A stretch of 64,000 nucleotides of DNA, taken from contig OX485803.1 in assembly GCA_950295325.1 (NCBI GenBank), positions 34,237,554 to 34,301,553 on the forward strand. The letters are read 5' to 3'. This DNA is from Polytrichum commune (taxonomy: Eukaryota; Streptophyta; Polytrichopsida; Polytrichales; Polytrichaceae). Of this stretch, positions 44,641-57,707 are shown piece by piece (positions within the stretch are counted from its first letter, which is position 1; each line of letters opens with the position of its first letter). The notes under the pieces are model-generated. The model was not told the DNA's origin, searched no databases, and saw only the letters and a program-made list of their open reading frames with translations. Both the position numbers and the translations under genes were made by a program.

Positions 44641-45845
44641 TATCCACCTCAATCCCACAAAATGCAATGCCTCCAATGATGCATTCTGCAATGAAAGAGC
44701 AATTGAGTAAGAGCATGATTGCAAACATTTTTGGCCAATGGGATCAACACAATCTGACTTTCTAAGGAAAAAGAAAACCCCTCTAACGTTTGTGCCAAGT
44801 GTTAGGTTCACATTGGTTGGAAGCTTTGAAGTATTTTCCATGTGGTGAACGAATCTTCATTATTTCAGGAGAAGTTGCCTTAGCATCATACAAAAGCAAT
44901 GATGATAAGTCATTGAATTCATGAAGAGTTATGTCATATGGACCGTATAAAATGAAAGACATTGTTTTGTTTTATGTTTTGTGTGGTGTGTTTTGAATTA
45001 GAAGGCCATAAGGCCAATGTCAAAGGACCAAGGAAGATGCACCCACTTCTAAGGGAGGCATAACTCCTCGGGTGCATGCCATGTTAAGAGTTTGAAAAAA
45101 CAAGTAACAATAACCCCAACACGCCACCCAACCATCCCATGCCAACCTCACAATTTTCTTTTTATCTCATTTCAATGAATGTTCCTATAACCCCAAGTTT
45201 GATCAAAACCTTTGAGAAGGGCTTCGGCTGAGTAGGTGCTAATCTTAACAAATTTAGCTACCCTTGCCCATGCTCCCCTTACATACATAATGAGGTCAAC
45301 CCAAATGAGGTGTTTCATTTTAGACTCAAGCCATTGTTCATGGTTGAATGCCCTAGAGCAAGTATTCATTTTCTTGAAATGTATGGTCAATGAACATGTA
45401 TTTACAAATTTAGTATCACTCAGTAGAAATTTTAGCCTTAATTAATTTTGAGATTTGACAAAATAACATGCGTTTTGGGAATTAATACCACACACACTAT
45501 GGTGGTGTAGGCAAATATCACTATATTCGGTAATTGGAGAATTTTTCATGGTTTTGAGACTACTTGAGGACATGGTTTTCAAAGAAAGAACAAGGAAAAC
45601 ACAATTATATATTCAATGTGACTTAATAAACCGATTCGCGTGAGCGGCACTAACCAATCTGGCAAAAATACGTGTCATCACAATAGGAAATTGGACCAGG
45701 TATTAAACCATTTTCATTTATTTTGAGACTTTCCAGAGTCTCCAATTAATAAATATAGTGATAAATGTGACGTTCCAACCCATTGCAATTGTGCATATGA
45801 AGGTAATGTCCTAGACCACCCTTGCATTGTCTGCTCTACATGCAC
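44641..45845. other. No gene seen
   Basis: Anonymous sequence. The overlapping frames at 45172-45445 are mutual shadows. Confidence 0.4.
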
Positions 45846-45960
45846 TACAAGGAAAATAAGGTTAGATGGCACCTCTTAGAGAAGAAGAGCCATAAGAGGC
45901 GTGTTGAGAAATAACATTCTTATGATATTTATGCAAAAGTGGTCTTCATAAAACCAAAAA
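45846..45960 (+). mobile_element. Possible CACTA-type left end
   Basis: CACTACAAGGAAAATAAGG is close to the typical plant CACTA terminus CACTACAAGAAAA, and is followed by repeated AGAGGCGTG/CACCTCTTAGAG words. I found no facing TTCCTTGTAGTG in the following kilobases, so the element is solo, truncated or coincidental. Confidence 0.3.
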
Positions 45961-48900
45961 TGATGCTTAGGACACAACTCTCATAACTCTTGTAAGTTTG
46001 GAAGTGTCATGAAAAATGCCCTTTTCCCTTTACATTGACACTGCATTGTTTTGGAGCTTTGGAATGGTGAATTAACACTAGTTAGTGATGTGGGCCTTCA
46101 AAATATATCAGTGGGATGTTGGAGGCTCAATCTGAATATGAGTCTCCTTGCACAACTTTTCGAGCATCTAAGTGCTATATTATGAAGGCCCACAAAATGA
46201 GGGTTAAACAATGAGTTATGTTATGGATCACATAGGCCCTCCCAATTATGTTGAAAAATAAACTTACATTGGTTAATATATTTTTAATACATACTGCAAT
46301 CTCATCATAGCAAAATAATTTTTGATGTCCAAGAAAAGAAAGAGAAATGAATTCAATGTTCCCACCAACATGAATCTTTGAGTTGGTTTAAGTCTATATG
46401 TAATCCCATTACGGCATTACAAGAAGTAGAGGGCCCCAACAAATTTTGTCTCCTAATGAAGGTGAAGACTCGAACAGGGCACGGTAAAACCACGTGGCAC
46501 CTATCTCCCTCAAGGGAAAGCCCACGTGTTCCTTCACATAAAAAATACGGTTCACTCACATCAACCCCCGACTCCACCCTCACCCCCCGCGCTGCGGAAA
46601 TCAAGTGCTAGAAAGTCACCTATCCAAGTATTGTTTTGGCCTTAGGTGGCTTAACCTTGGGAATCCCATGGGATTTGGGTTAAGGCCTTGGAATTAAGCC
46701 ACCCTTTGGTTTACCAACTTCAAACCTTTTCATATATCGCTCTAATTGCAACACCCTCAATTGGAGTGACCTAACACACCCCTCAGAGAAGAGGACCTTG
46801 GGGTGATGTCCAAGTCATGCAAGCCACAAGGTGATAGCCACCCATAAGGGGTTTTTTTTTTTTTAAATTAATTAACCTTGGGTTATTTTAAAACCCTCTT
46901 TTAGTCCCACTTCATGGTAACTCTCGTTAATCCAAGTTGCCTTTGCTATTTTACCACACCCTTAATAAAGCCATTTGGGCTCCTTAGGTACCGGCATTGG
47001 TAGGGGCATGTCAAGACCTCCTGATTTAGAGTCCCACATGCGTAGTGGTGCATATGCCATGCGCTTCGCACTAGGTTATTGAGGGAGGTCAAAATAACTC
47101 GTGTATACTCTCATGGTTGCACATGAATTATTATCTTGGTCGGGCATTGCCGCATTTTAACCTCGATGGATAACTACATTCGTCAACAATCATGTTACAT
47201 AGTCAATTGTGTCATGCGGTGTTTGCCATTATTGGGGCGATTGAGATTGCTTTATTTTATTTCTATTTACACATCAAAGGTGTTATTGTTTCTTGCACGT
47301 ATTCTTCTCTCAAATACTTTTGGATTCCCAATTTGTGCTCCATCTTTTTGTCCTCATTTGTCCTTCATGTGCTCCATCTTTATGTCCTTGTTTTTTCTTG
47401 AGTGATTTTTTTATTTCTTTAAATTCATTTTCAAGTTTTCATATTCTCTTCCACTTGTTATATATTGAGCATTATATATCTTCTTTAGTTGCATTAATTT
47501 TTTCTACTCCTATTCATGATGTTTTATTTTTCTCTTCTTGTACTTAAAGATCACTTCATGTTTTTGTTTGAGATCCTTTTGTTTCGTTTATTTTGGTAAT
47601 ATTTACTCAAATAAAATTGCCTTCATGATCTTTTGTCTTAATATAACTATAATTCTCTTACTTTGAAGAACAATTTTCATATCTTCTATAATTAACTCTC
47701 TTTGCTAATAGCTTCCACATCCTTGATTTTGAGATAATCTTTGATTTCATCTTGAACTTATAAACACCTTTTGAATTTAGTTTGTGTTATTTAGAAACTA
47801 TCATACTACTCAAATTATTTGAATGTAACTATGGTATGATCTTTGCTACTCTCGTGAATAGCAAAGATGAATGCTTTTATGAAAATTTCTCTACCTATTC
47901 CTTATCCTACACGTATTAACATCATTACCCATTAACTTAATATTTTGATATCACAAAAACATTGAAGTTTGTATGATACACAAAGATACTATTGGAATGC
48001 ACCTAATGTAAGATACCCTAAACAATGGCAAATTACATATATATGTATAATATATATATAAAGTTTGAAAATTTTGAGTATATTCTATAGGTGGATGTAT
48101 GATAACATGATCCATCATGGTTGGTTTCTACAACTATTTAATGACATGATTGTGATGTATATCACGAGTTAAGTTTTTAAAATTATTTATTTGACAAATG
48201 AAATATGTTTTAATAGACATACACGAATAGATAAACCAAATGATACATTCATTGAAATAAGACATATTGATATTTTTCTTAATATTACTTAAATTTATAT
48301 TTCAATGATTTAAATAATCATATAGTATTATCATAATTGTATATGTAGGTTTTGAAATATTACTATATATATAATAGATGATTATGTGTTGATTTAACAT
48401 AGTATAAACTAAAACTCTCGCTTGTGCAAAATAAATAATGAATCAATCAAAATAAAACTTGGTTATAAGACCATGTCATAATGACTTGCCACATGTTACA
48501 TGCATGGACACCTACATTATTAATCGAAGTATATATTTGGAATCCAATGCCACGTCATGGCCTTGGTGACAACTCATACGAGGTCCAAAAATAGGGATAG
48601 AGTATCCCAAAGTCACATCATAGTTCTATGCCACCTATTTGCGATGTGTTTATAGAATAGAAGGAGATCTATAATAGCTAGGAGGGGACAAGCTCAAAGG
48701 TACTTAGCAAAACTAATCTCCATCCGACCCTCTTAACAAACTCATCTGCATTTTGTTACCGGGTGGCTTTACTTGAGTGCCACAAATCTCCCGTCCTCAC
48801 CAAGTTTATATATTCTATATAAGTCGTATTAAGTGAATCATGACATATTTCAAATTTATGGGTTGTTCTATCAATGCACTTGTCATATACCTAAAGTTTA

Positions 48901-51900
48901 TGGAAGATGTGTGAATTCTTAATGATTACTTGAATGTTATGCTATTAAAATATGAATATATGTTTTTTAATGCTAAATATATATAATCAAACCAACTTCT
49001 ATAATATTATCATAATTTATCTTGGAATGTTTATTGAAGGATCCTACCATACGATTATTTCTTAGGATCCTACAATAGAATTCAACTAGTTGGTAATTAT
49101 GGACTTGGAGTTAACAATTTTACTTACGTTTCACTTACATTGATATCCATGGGTTTGAAATGTTATTTTAAAGCACTATCTTATGTCAAACATAATAACG
49201 TAATATAGTCACATGTGATTTTGATAATGAATATGGTAAGAATTATATGCATTCCATGGCAACTATGAGGTGTATTAGAACCCAACAACTATATACAAAC
49301 TAATGGTAGGCTATAAAATGGACTCAAGTATTTAGACTAAGCTTTCCATTCTTATGTGATAAATGCATCCCCTACTTATACAAAACATAAATCATAAAAT
49401 AAATAAGTCTTCATTACATATACAATCCAGTATCACGATCCAACGCAAAACTCATCGAACATTTCCCATCCATAAGATGCAAGTCAACAATTGCATGAAA
49501 CAAATAAAGAGAAGAGCATGGTTACTTAGCCACAATCCATAAAGCAAATTGAAGACAAGCGATGAGTGCACCAAGAGTCTCCGAGATTTAAAAACCCAAA
49601 ACCCAAATGCAAAATGTAACATGAATGGATATGGTAGTTATTAGGGACTATTACCATATGATAAGAATGTCATAAACATATATTGGATGAAACTAACACA
49701 TTTATTGTCAAGTTTTTTGTAAACCTTATGGGGGTCCTTTTGTACACGTACCTTTATTCCAAAAACTTAATAGCCTCTACATGGTATTCACAATCTACAA
49801 CTTGTTCTTGGGTTACTTGGAAAGTTTGTGCCAATACCAATAACAACTTACATTAGTTACTCAATTAAACTCAAAAAGCACAATCGATGAATGTATTATA
49901 TTGAATCTCGTCATGTTTGACACAATCAACTTATAAAGGAAGTCTAGTGTACCTCAAATATGTGATTTTGTGCTCATAGAGACCCATACTAGGCTTCTCA
50001 CATGCGTAGGGGGCTAAGTCCCATACCTTATGCTTTGAACCAAAATGTAATTTTTCTTGATCCATGTCATTTTAAAAATAAAAACATAAAATATTTTCAA
50101 CTATGGATATGGAATAAGAGTTTCCTAAATAGAGTAAGTTATTTTGGGGTGAAAATAATAAAATATCATTATTATATTAGATAATTAATATGTTGTTCAT
50201 TTTAAAAGCCACCATAACTCTCAAGCAACAGATAAAGTAGAATGAGCCACGATAGTTTCTACACATGATAATATGATACCTTTTAATTGACGATAACATG
50301 GGCAATCCATTGATATGGGGCAATTCAGTCACCTTCACGAATAGGTTGTGTCTTCACCCACCCACGCAATTTACCCTTGGTCAAAAACCGGATCACCAAA
50401 AAACTCATAAGTTTGTTCAGTCAACCATGTAACAACCGCAATATTAGCACTAATATTATCATCGTCGTTGTGGTAAACGTTCAAAAGAACGTCTAATGTC
50501 AATAAACAACTGTGGGGAGACTTAATTGCACATGTCAGTGCATCTCACTACCAAAAACCGCCAACTTGGTTGTTGGCAAATGAGGAACTGCCAAATATTC
50601 ACCAATGAGCATGCATACGCGCCCCTGTTGTCGAAGTGACTTATTAGGAACCCAAAGTCACCACCTAGGAACGTAGGTATCCATACATACTTATACTACT
50701 TTGTGTGGATCATGCACAACCTAAGAAATCCGTGCACACAAGCCAAACGAAGCGGAGCAAGCCCACCCAAACCGCCCTTTTATTAGCCCTTATTGTGCTC
50801 AATAGTGGATACGATAAAATTAAAGGGCCTCGTTGTTGAAGGAGGAGAAGGAGAAGAAGAAAGGCCGGGTTGAAAAGGCTATCAACTTAATTTACTCAAC
50901 GGCTCCATTTCTAGGCACCATGGGGCGCTTATCTTATCATGCATGATAGCCCACCCCCTCGCCCCCCCCCCCCCCCCCTCGCCCCTTCACAAGAGCACTT
51001 TTCACCCAAGATAAGGCGAGTCGCTAGTGATAAGTGGGAGCGCGTATTTGGGGGAGAAGAGAAGGAGGTTGGGAAGGGGGGGGGGGTCTCGAGAATTTTG
51101 AAAATGTTCGAATATGTGTGGCTCGCTCACTACATAAAGTACCGGCCTGGCTTTGGTCACGTCTTTGTCCTTGTTTCGGGCTTTCATGGGGATCTTGCTT
51201 GGATGGGTGGATTCTTGGATGGACGGATGGATGCATGGATGAATGAAAACGAGGGCATCGGTCAACGGTCGTGGAGACTAGGTCGTGAAGAAGAAGGGCT
51301 ATGTATAAAGGGTGGCTAGAATGAGGCTCTCGGGGAGTGTGCATGTGGTGACCCCCAAGTTTCCCATCGGGATGCGGTTTGTGTGTAAGGGCTTGCTTCA
51401 AATCCACCACCATTTGTTGTTATTACCCATTTCCTCGTTAGTGTCCCCGGTGAAACGGACCCCAACTACATTGCAATTGGCACATGAAAGTTTGTTCGCA
51501 TGTGGTGGTGGTGGGAGAACATGCAACATTCAAAGGCACGATGATTTGGGCCTGAATCAAATGCTGCATAGTAGTAGGAGTAGTTTGTGGGCCTTTTTTT
51601 TGTGGAGTGTAGAGGGTAAGGCTTGGACACCAAATAGGGTCATTCATGTTGACCTTTTGAAATATTGGAGTTCACTTTAGAGTGAATATATCAATATACT
51701 CGTAGAAAGCCAGCTTTATTATTTGACACGTACGTGGGGACGCGTTTTTGAGTATGCCTTCTTACCCACTTGTTGTAGTGATTTGATATTTTTCAGTAGG
51801 TTTGGTGCGATATTGCAGTGGGTATCATAGGAAAAGTAAGTACTTTTATGTATTTTTGGAGAAATAGTTTTTAGTCACAGTAATGACCCTCTTTAGTGCA

Positions 51901-52159
51901 GATAAGAACAAACACACATAAAACTCCCCAAGAAAAAATAAATATTATATCTATATGTCTACACATACACACCTTTATCACTTTGGCATTAATTAAATTA
52001 TTTTTGGGAAAATACAATTTGGGGAAAAAATGATACAATTTTTTTTATTTTCCCCAAAAACTTTGGATTGACAATTTCAAATGGAAATAATATTTTTAAT
52101 ATACTATAAATAGACAAGTTGGTAAATATGTTAAGTATGTGTGTATGTATGTATGTAAA
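45961..52159. other. Long stretch without genes
   Basis: 46350-46710 is GC-richer and holds a bulged palindrome around CCCATGGGATT at about 46638-46705. 47390-47700 is pyrimidine-rich. 48000-50300 is very AT-rich. 50760-51680 is GC-richer with C17 (50962-50978), G11 (51076-51086) and a GGATGGATG run near 51198-51243; its frames overlap heavily on both strands and read through the homopolymers. No element boundaries or coding family were recognised. Confidence 0.4.
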
Positions 52160-52300
52160 ACATGTGCTATGACGAGAATGGACTATGCTCAAAATTAGGA
52201 AATCAAAAGTTAATAATCAACACGATTGGGTCAATAGATAACACAATTGAAAGGCCTTTGTGATCTCTTGAACAAAAGGAAGAATGTTCACTTTGACCCT
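52160..52300 (+). repeat. Dispersed repeat family DR1, copy g (partial)
   Basis: AATGGACTATGCTCAAAATT, CAACACGATTGGG, TTTGTGATCTCTTGA and AGAATGTTCACTTTGACC follow DR1 order, but the copy is short. Confidence 0.4.
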
Positions 52301-52762
52301 TATAGCTTTGATTTTGACACTTGAAACAACTATCTTCACAACTCACAATTGCCAATGGGATGAGATAGTTGACAATTCCATCCGACGGTCAAAATTTTAT
52401 GTGAAGTTAGAAGTGTCCATGGTAGGCGTGCATATTTTACCCTGGGGGGTGACTTAGTGTATTTAAGTAGACCCATGTGCAAGCAAAGGGTGTAGATTAT
52501 TGGAGGGTTCTTCTTTGCACAAATGTTGGGATCCTCAATTTATGTAATTATCATTTTATGCGCGCTTGTGGGGGGGGGGGGGTGGATTTATTATAAACAT
52601 AGAAATTTTGTTTGATTGATATTGAATATTTCAAACAAATTTTCTTTCTCTCAAAAGTTTTAGAGAAAATAAAATAAAATGTGGATGTGTAGTGTGGTTC
52701 AACATTTATTTTAGCCCATCATGTCTCATAAAGAGAACTACAAACATTGAAGAAACAAACTA

Positions 52763-53670
52763 CAATCCACCCTCTATAAGTGTTACACCTATAAGTGTTA
52801 ACCCTTTCTAAATGTTAACTTTCTTCTACTCCCCACATATTGCACACTATAAATGTTAAACGTGTTAACTGTTAACAAAATGGTACTCCCTTCTTTGTAA
52901 ATTTGACTCTATAAATGTTAACGAATGAAATACAATCATAATTATGTGTTATCAACCATAATAACATGTTATCATTGTTGGAGACATACCGGTATGCTCC
53001 TACTACTTGATTTGAATGGAGTTTCCATTCCAAATCCTCAAGTGGAATTACAGGATTTAACTAGTCTTTTGGAAAGACTAAGTTTGGCTACTAATAGTTC
53101 AAGTGATGGAAGTTCAAGAATGGAGGCACAAGAGTATGTGCAATACGAATTAGACTTTGATTTGAACAATCCATATGAGGTCACCGAAGAGGATGTATGG
53201 GATGTTTTAGGCTCTATTGGTGGGACTTCTAATGTCTCAGATGATGATTGTGAGAGGGAGAGGAGTGTGAGGTGGAACCCATTCCATCTTATAGTGACTT
53301 GCAATCTAGTTTTGGTACCATTAGAAGGTACATGGAATCACGTTCATGTGATGTGTCCAAGTATGTGGGTTTGTTGGTGCAGATTGAGAAATATTTGCAA
53401 GTTGTGCATGCAGATGAATCTCACCAAAGAACCATTGATTCATACTTCACCCGTGATTTGTAAACTTGATATTGAATAAAGTTTTGATTGGGTTTGCAAT
53501 TTTACGAATGGTATTCTCTCACAAGGACTCTTCACAATTGCTTATATTTATAAATGTTAAGATTTGTATATTGCTCAAAAAAGTAATTTTATAATTGTTA
53601 ATTGTTAACACCTCTATAAATGTTAACTTTGATCCACTCCCGAGGGTTAACATTTATAGAGGGTAGACTG
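52763..53670. mobile_element. Pogo-like element with C-terminal transposase remnant
   Basis: TA at 52761-52762 and 53671-53672. The left CAATCCACCCTCTATAAGTG pairs with the inverted right CAGTCTACCCTCTATAAATG. Subterminal TATAAATGTTAAC motifs repeat on both sides, as in 3753-4606. The middle carries the 3' end of a pogo-type transposase, showing that this MITE-like element arose by internal deletion of a coding element. Confidence 0.8.
52935..53463 (+). pseudogene. Pogo/Tigger-type transposase, C-terminal fragment, frameshifted
   Basis: The first frame starts about 52950 with STIITCYHCWRHTGML, matching the TI-x-N-C-(W/F)-R-H-x-G motif that follows the DDE domain of pogo/Tigger/Jerky transposases. 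It continues with VELQDLTSLLERLSLA and an acidic stretch (NPYEVTEEDVWDVLG). Near 53255-53272 the frame shifts by one, and the second frame carries EPIPSYSDLQSSFGTIRRYM and then SHQRTIDSYF, a typical C-terminus, stopping at 53463. The helix-turn-helix DNA-binding part and the whole catalytic DDE domain are absent, so the product could not transpose DNA. The longer apparent frame from 52925 to 53479 reads past the shift and is not the ancestral protein. Confidence 0.7.
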
Positions 53671-56020
53671 TAGTTCATTGGGTCTATGAAACACAATCAT
53701 GCCACCAACAACATGTAGCTAGTCTACAACGTTATGAAGAGGATACAGAGGTTCATGCCAAACACTATTTTCAACCTCAAACCTTGACCCAAAATCATGT
53801 GGAGGCAAAAACATTATGATTAATAAAATGGCCAAATCATGTTATGCCAAATTTTGTGTGATGGGATAATCTAGCTTGGACCCATGCCATCCCAACAATT
53901 GCATACTTGCATATGAGTGAATATGTTGGGCCACCCTAAACCCCCAACCCCCTAAGTTCATGCAACCATATGTCCCCATGCATTTACATACTATCAAATG
54001 CATGTATTCCCATGCCCATAAGCTCCCCCCCTCCCCCCCCCCCCCTCCCCCCCCCCCCCCCGAAAACACACACAACCTATCACCATGCCCCCTACGGCCA
54101 CCATATCCACCTTTTGCACATGTGGTACCCCCACCTTCCCACCATTTTTTGGGGGAGGAATATTTGGACATTTAACCCTTTTTATTTTTGGTCAAGAACG
54201 CGAAGAACATAATGGCTTTGGCCTCACCACCATCACCACATTGTCCTTTCTATGTAGATTTCAAGCCCCAAATGCATGTTTGTGGCCCAAGGTGTTGGTT
54301 TTAGGTCCAATGTTGGTTCGGCTTATACAAACCACAAGTAACATCAAGTTTGTGTATTTGACATGGGCATAAAGATAGTGTAAACATGCTTGTACTCTAC
54401 AACATGTTTAGATGTAGATATATACAATGCATATGCTAATGATAACCAATGATTGATATTAATTATGTCTCTCTTATATTTATGTATATCCTCATATTTT
54501 TGAATGATATAAGATCATCTATATAAATATGATACTTGTTTGTTGCGACACTTTAAAGAACAAAACGCCCTTCTAGTAAAATGGTCAACAAAACTTTCCT
54601 TGCCGAGGTGATGGAATTCCACGTTGATAGAGATTTGCTTACAAGGTTGTATAGAGGATGATACACAAGAAAGAATTATTTATGACCTTCATTTTTAGTT
54701 ATAGTTTAAAGCTTGGCCATTTTAGGACTTGAAAATAGAGAGATGTACAAAAGTTTCTTTTCCTAATCTCGGCCTCATCGGAATTTAGTCCCAAATTTGG
54801 TCATTTTCTACAGGAGCAATTAAATGGAGCTTGAAAACTTGTTCAGTGCTGCGACGTTGATGGGCCTAGCATCTCTATATTCCAAAGTCAACATGCAATT
54901 TTTCTTTCAAGCCAAAGTCAATATGCAATTCCAAACATTGGATGCATATTTTCGTCCACTACATGATAGCTCTTATTGTCATTCGAGAATCTCACCATAG
55001 AAGCAACTACATCTTTCACACTTAATATGGTAGGATGAAAGTTAGCATGGGTACAAAATATTGTGGTCAATATGTTTTATATGTGGGTTAGAAATTAAGG
55101 TGCTCAAAGAATTACTAATTATTTATATTCATATATAAAATGGTATAGCTATTTTTTAAATGGTATATTTATGGTATAGAAATGATAGTATAAATTTGTA
55201 ACCTACAATAATGAATGTTTGTGTAAGAAAAGTCGATTCCATATTTTAGGTATTGAAAATATGGTATTGTAGACTCAAAAATGATGTGGGTTAAAACATG
55301 TGGATTAAAATTAATTATGGTATGTCATAATCACATTAGACAATTATAATAGTTGTCAAAGGTGTAGCTCCTTTGTGTTTGCAATCTATACTCATATGCG
55401 CAATTACGTTGCCTCTGCAAACATGGTGGCTCTTTAACCATGCGAATTACTTTGAGTAAAAATCAGATGACAAAACTTATAACTTCGTTTATTCATATAA
55501 CAATCACAATGAAAAGGAACATTCTTGTAATTTGTTACCATGGCCATCAATACTCTAAATAGTGTGGAATGCCAATGAATTGGCATGGGGCAATCCGAAT
55601 TGCACACGTTGAAAGAGATACTACATTTCATACCAAAGTTTCGTAAAGTACACGTATTTGGCAGACTGGAAACTTTGAATAAACTCTTATATTTGATGTG
55701 CCCAAAAATAGTCATAGTCCATCAATTTGACTTATTGATGTCCTCACACTAAGTGTACTTGCCTAGGCATCCTTTCTTCTTCTTCTTCTTCCTCCTCTTC
55801 TTGTTTTGTTTTTTTTTTAAATTTAAAAAATTGGTGCCCTAAAAATAATAATGAAAGGAAGTGGAGTGAAGTGAAGTGAATCATGAAACGAACAAGTGCC
55901 ACCAACCCAAATCCCGTACCCGTGAGAGGAGTGTCCTTTAATGAATATTGACAAGCGGCGGAGTGGAGTGGAGTCAACCTCCGTATGTGGCCATAAAAAT
56001 TACATTGCCATTGAGCCTCA
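53671..56020. other. No gene seen
   Basis: A pyrimidine tract (C runs broken by T) lies at about 54026-54061. A TTC-repeat run lies near 55772. The proline-rich frames at 53842-54212 are products of the C tract. Confidence 0.45.
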
Positions 56021-56512
56021 AGGCCACTTCACACACGAGCCGTGACCGTGAATTTATGAGAGCCCAAATGAAAATGTCCAAATGCCGTCCCAACACACCT
56101 TCAAAATCATGAGGTGTGGTCACGGATCCTCAAGAGTAGTGTGAAGTCATATGTGACCAGGCCCTCAACCAAATCCTATGTCGATGGATTTTTATTCATG
56201 TGGGTCCTCACACATGATAAAATAAAATAAATCAACGGTTGTGAGCGTTCGGAGTGCCATGGTCTCTTGGTTTCGTATTAGGCCTACCTCCAAGAGGTGG
56301 TTTTTGAAAATAGTCAAAGTGACCATGAAACATGATCCATTTGATGCCATGTAGGAATCCATGTAGACTTGACATTCATCTTGCATTCACATCCTCTGTT
56401 GGTCCCTCAAGTGTAGTGTGAAGTAAACTTGGACTGGCTCCACCTTTTCCACCAATGAGAGTGCTTGAAGTGTAATGGTCATGGGCACTTAGTCTCATGT
56501 GTGAAGTGGCCT
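56021..56512. mobile_element. Harbinger-type MITE, GGGCCACTTCACAC family, copy D (inverted)
   Basis: Starts AGGCCACTTCACACACGAG; the right end is the inverse of AGGCCACTTCACACATGAG. The flanking triplets are TCA and TGA, so the duplication is worn or absent. Inverted with respect to copies B and C; same orientation as A. 492 bp. The minus-strand frame 56192-56386 is an element shadow. Confidence 0.75.
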
Positions 56513-56659
56513 TGATTGTCAATACAGACCTCTATCTTTTTGTAGTTAAATTTCTCGATTCCTTAAGCAAAACGGCCCAAGACCAGTAAAACATATATCA
56601 TCGTACGCTATAGGGATCTCAAATGGTTACAATTTATCAATTAGTCCACTTCTCTTGGC

Positions 56660-56750
56660 TAGGGCAAAACAACATGTACACCAGTTCCTTGAAGGCAAAG
56701 GTTAGGCATCCAACAAGAAACCAATGTACGGGTTGGTTCGCCCAAATCCA
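56660..56750. repeat. Small foldback, GGGYGAACCAA family, copy 2
   Basis: CCTTGAAGGCAAAGGTTAGG and GTACGGGTTGGTTCGCCCAA match 42793-42890 in inverse. One arm is worn. Confidence 0.4.
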
Positions 56751-56834
56751 TTTCTCCTAGGCTATGAAAGGCGCAACTAATACAAGATGACTAGCAAATC
56801 CAGAACGAGGCCGTTGTCACTTGCCTTGCATTTT

Positions 56835-57060
56835 TTGGAGTTCATTTGAATATCTTAATCATTATCAAAGTGAAGAATCTCATACTCATTGAATGGCCAT
56901 ATAGGTCCCTCTAATTATGTTGATTATTGAGCTTAGATTGGTGTGTCATATTTTGAGCACACAATCTAATCTTTAAAAAAAGTGTCTTTTCGGTGAATGT
57001 TTTTGAAGCCACATCTGTTTATATACGACTCAATTATACGTGTCGGTTTAAAGATAAGTA
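56835..57060 (-). repeat. Dispersed repeat family DR1, copy h (inverted)
   Basis: TTCATTTGAATATCTTAATC, GTGAAGAATCTCATACTCAT, GAATGGCCATATAGGTCC, AATTATGTTGATTATTGAGC and GAGCACACAATCTAATC are the inverse of DR1. Confidence 0.55.
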
Positions 57061-57330
57061 ACTGGTTTAGGCACAGGTATGTTATGCATGGAGGTTTACT
57101 TCTACCTACTCTCTTTTAATGTATGCAGGCAATTTGATTACTCAATGTAACCTTTTATTGTCTTACATAGCCTCAAGATCTTTCCAACCAAAAAAAAGAG
57201 CATGCAGTCACCTCATGTCTTCATCTGTCCCCTAATCGACACATAGGTTCACGTAGATTCATGTTTGAAGAATGTATGTGTGCAAGTTTTTTTTTTGGTT
57301 TTGACAATATTATAGATTGAAAAAGACTTA

Positions 57331-57704
57331 GGGCCGGTTTACACTATGGTGGAGAAGGCCTCTGGTCGGTCAAGAATGCTTGGCCAAGACATGGTTATAT
57401 GAGGCAAATGGTGGATGTGCCGGAGAAGAATTAAAGGCAATAAAATAGTTTTATTGAGTTGGGCTTCTCCGGCCTCTTGAGGCCGGACAAGAAACTCCTC
57501 CTCCGGAGAAGCCCAACTCCAAAAAGTGCCGCCATGTAGGCGGCCATGTCATTTTATCATCCATGAGAAAAGTTCACCACCATTGTTTTCTTCACCTAGT
57601 GTAAACACCCACCGGTCAAGAGTTGCATTTTCGACCAATCCCAATTGAGAAACGCCCTTTTTTTCATGACCAGTGGACTTCTCCACCGTAGTGTAAACTG
57701 GCCC
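57331..57704. mobile_element. Harbinger-type MITE, GGGCCGGTTTACAC family
   Basis: The left end GGGCCGGTTTACACTATGG pairs with the inverted right end GGGCCAGTTTACACTACGG. Flanked by TTA (57328-57330, 57705-57707). The interior has a hairpin GAGTTGGGCTTCTC...GAGAAGCCCAACTC enclosing GGCCTCTTGAGGCC. Related to the truncated copy 43716-43974 and, more distantly, to 3796-4157 (shared AAAGTGCCGCCA). Confidence 0.85.
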
Positions 57705-57707
57705 TTA

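Noticed and set aside
50939-51319. 126-codon proline/glycine-rich frame
   Set aside because: It starts in a C17 tract and passes a G11 tract; three other long frames overlap it on both strands, as expected from GC-rich low-complexity DNA.
50548-51778. CACTACCAAAAACC facing TTGTTGTAGTG as a CACTA element
   Set aside because: Only the CACTA core matches between the ends, the flanking triplets differ, and no subterminal repeats are shared.
53842-54212. Gly-rich and Pro-rich frames
   Set aside because: They are translations of the C/T tract at 54026-54061.
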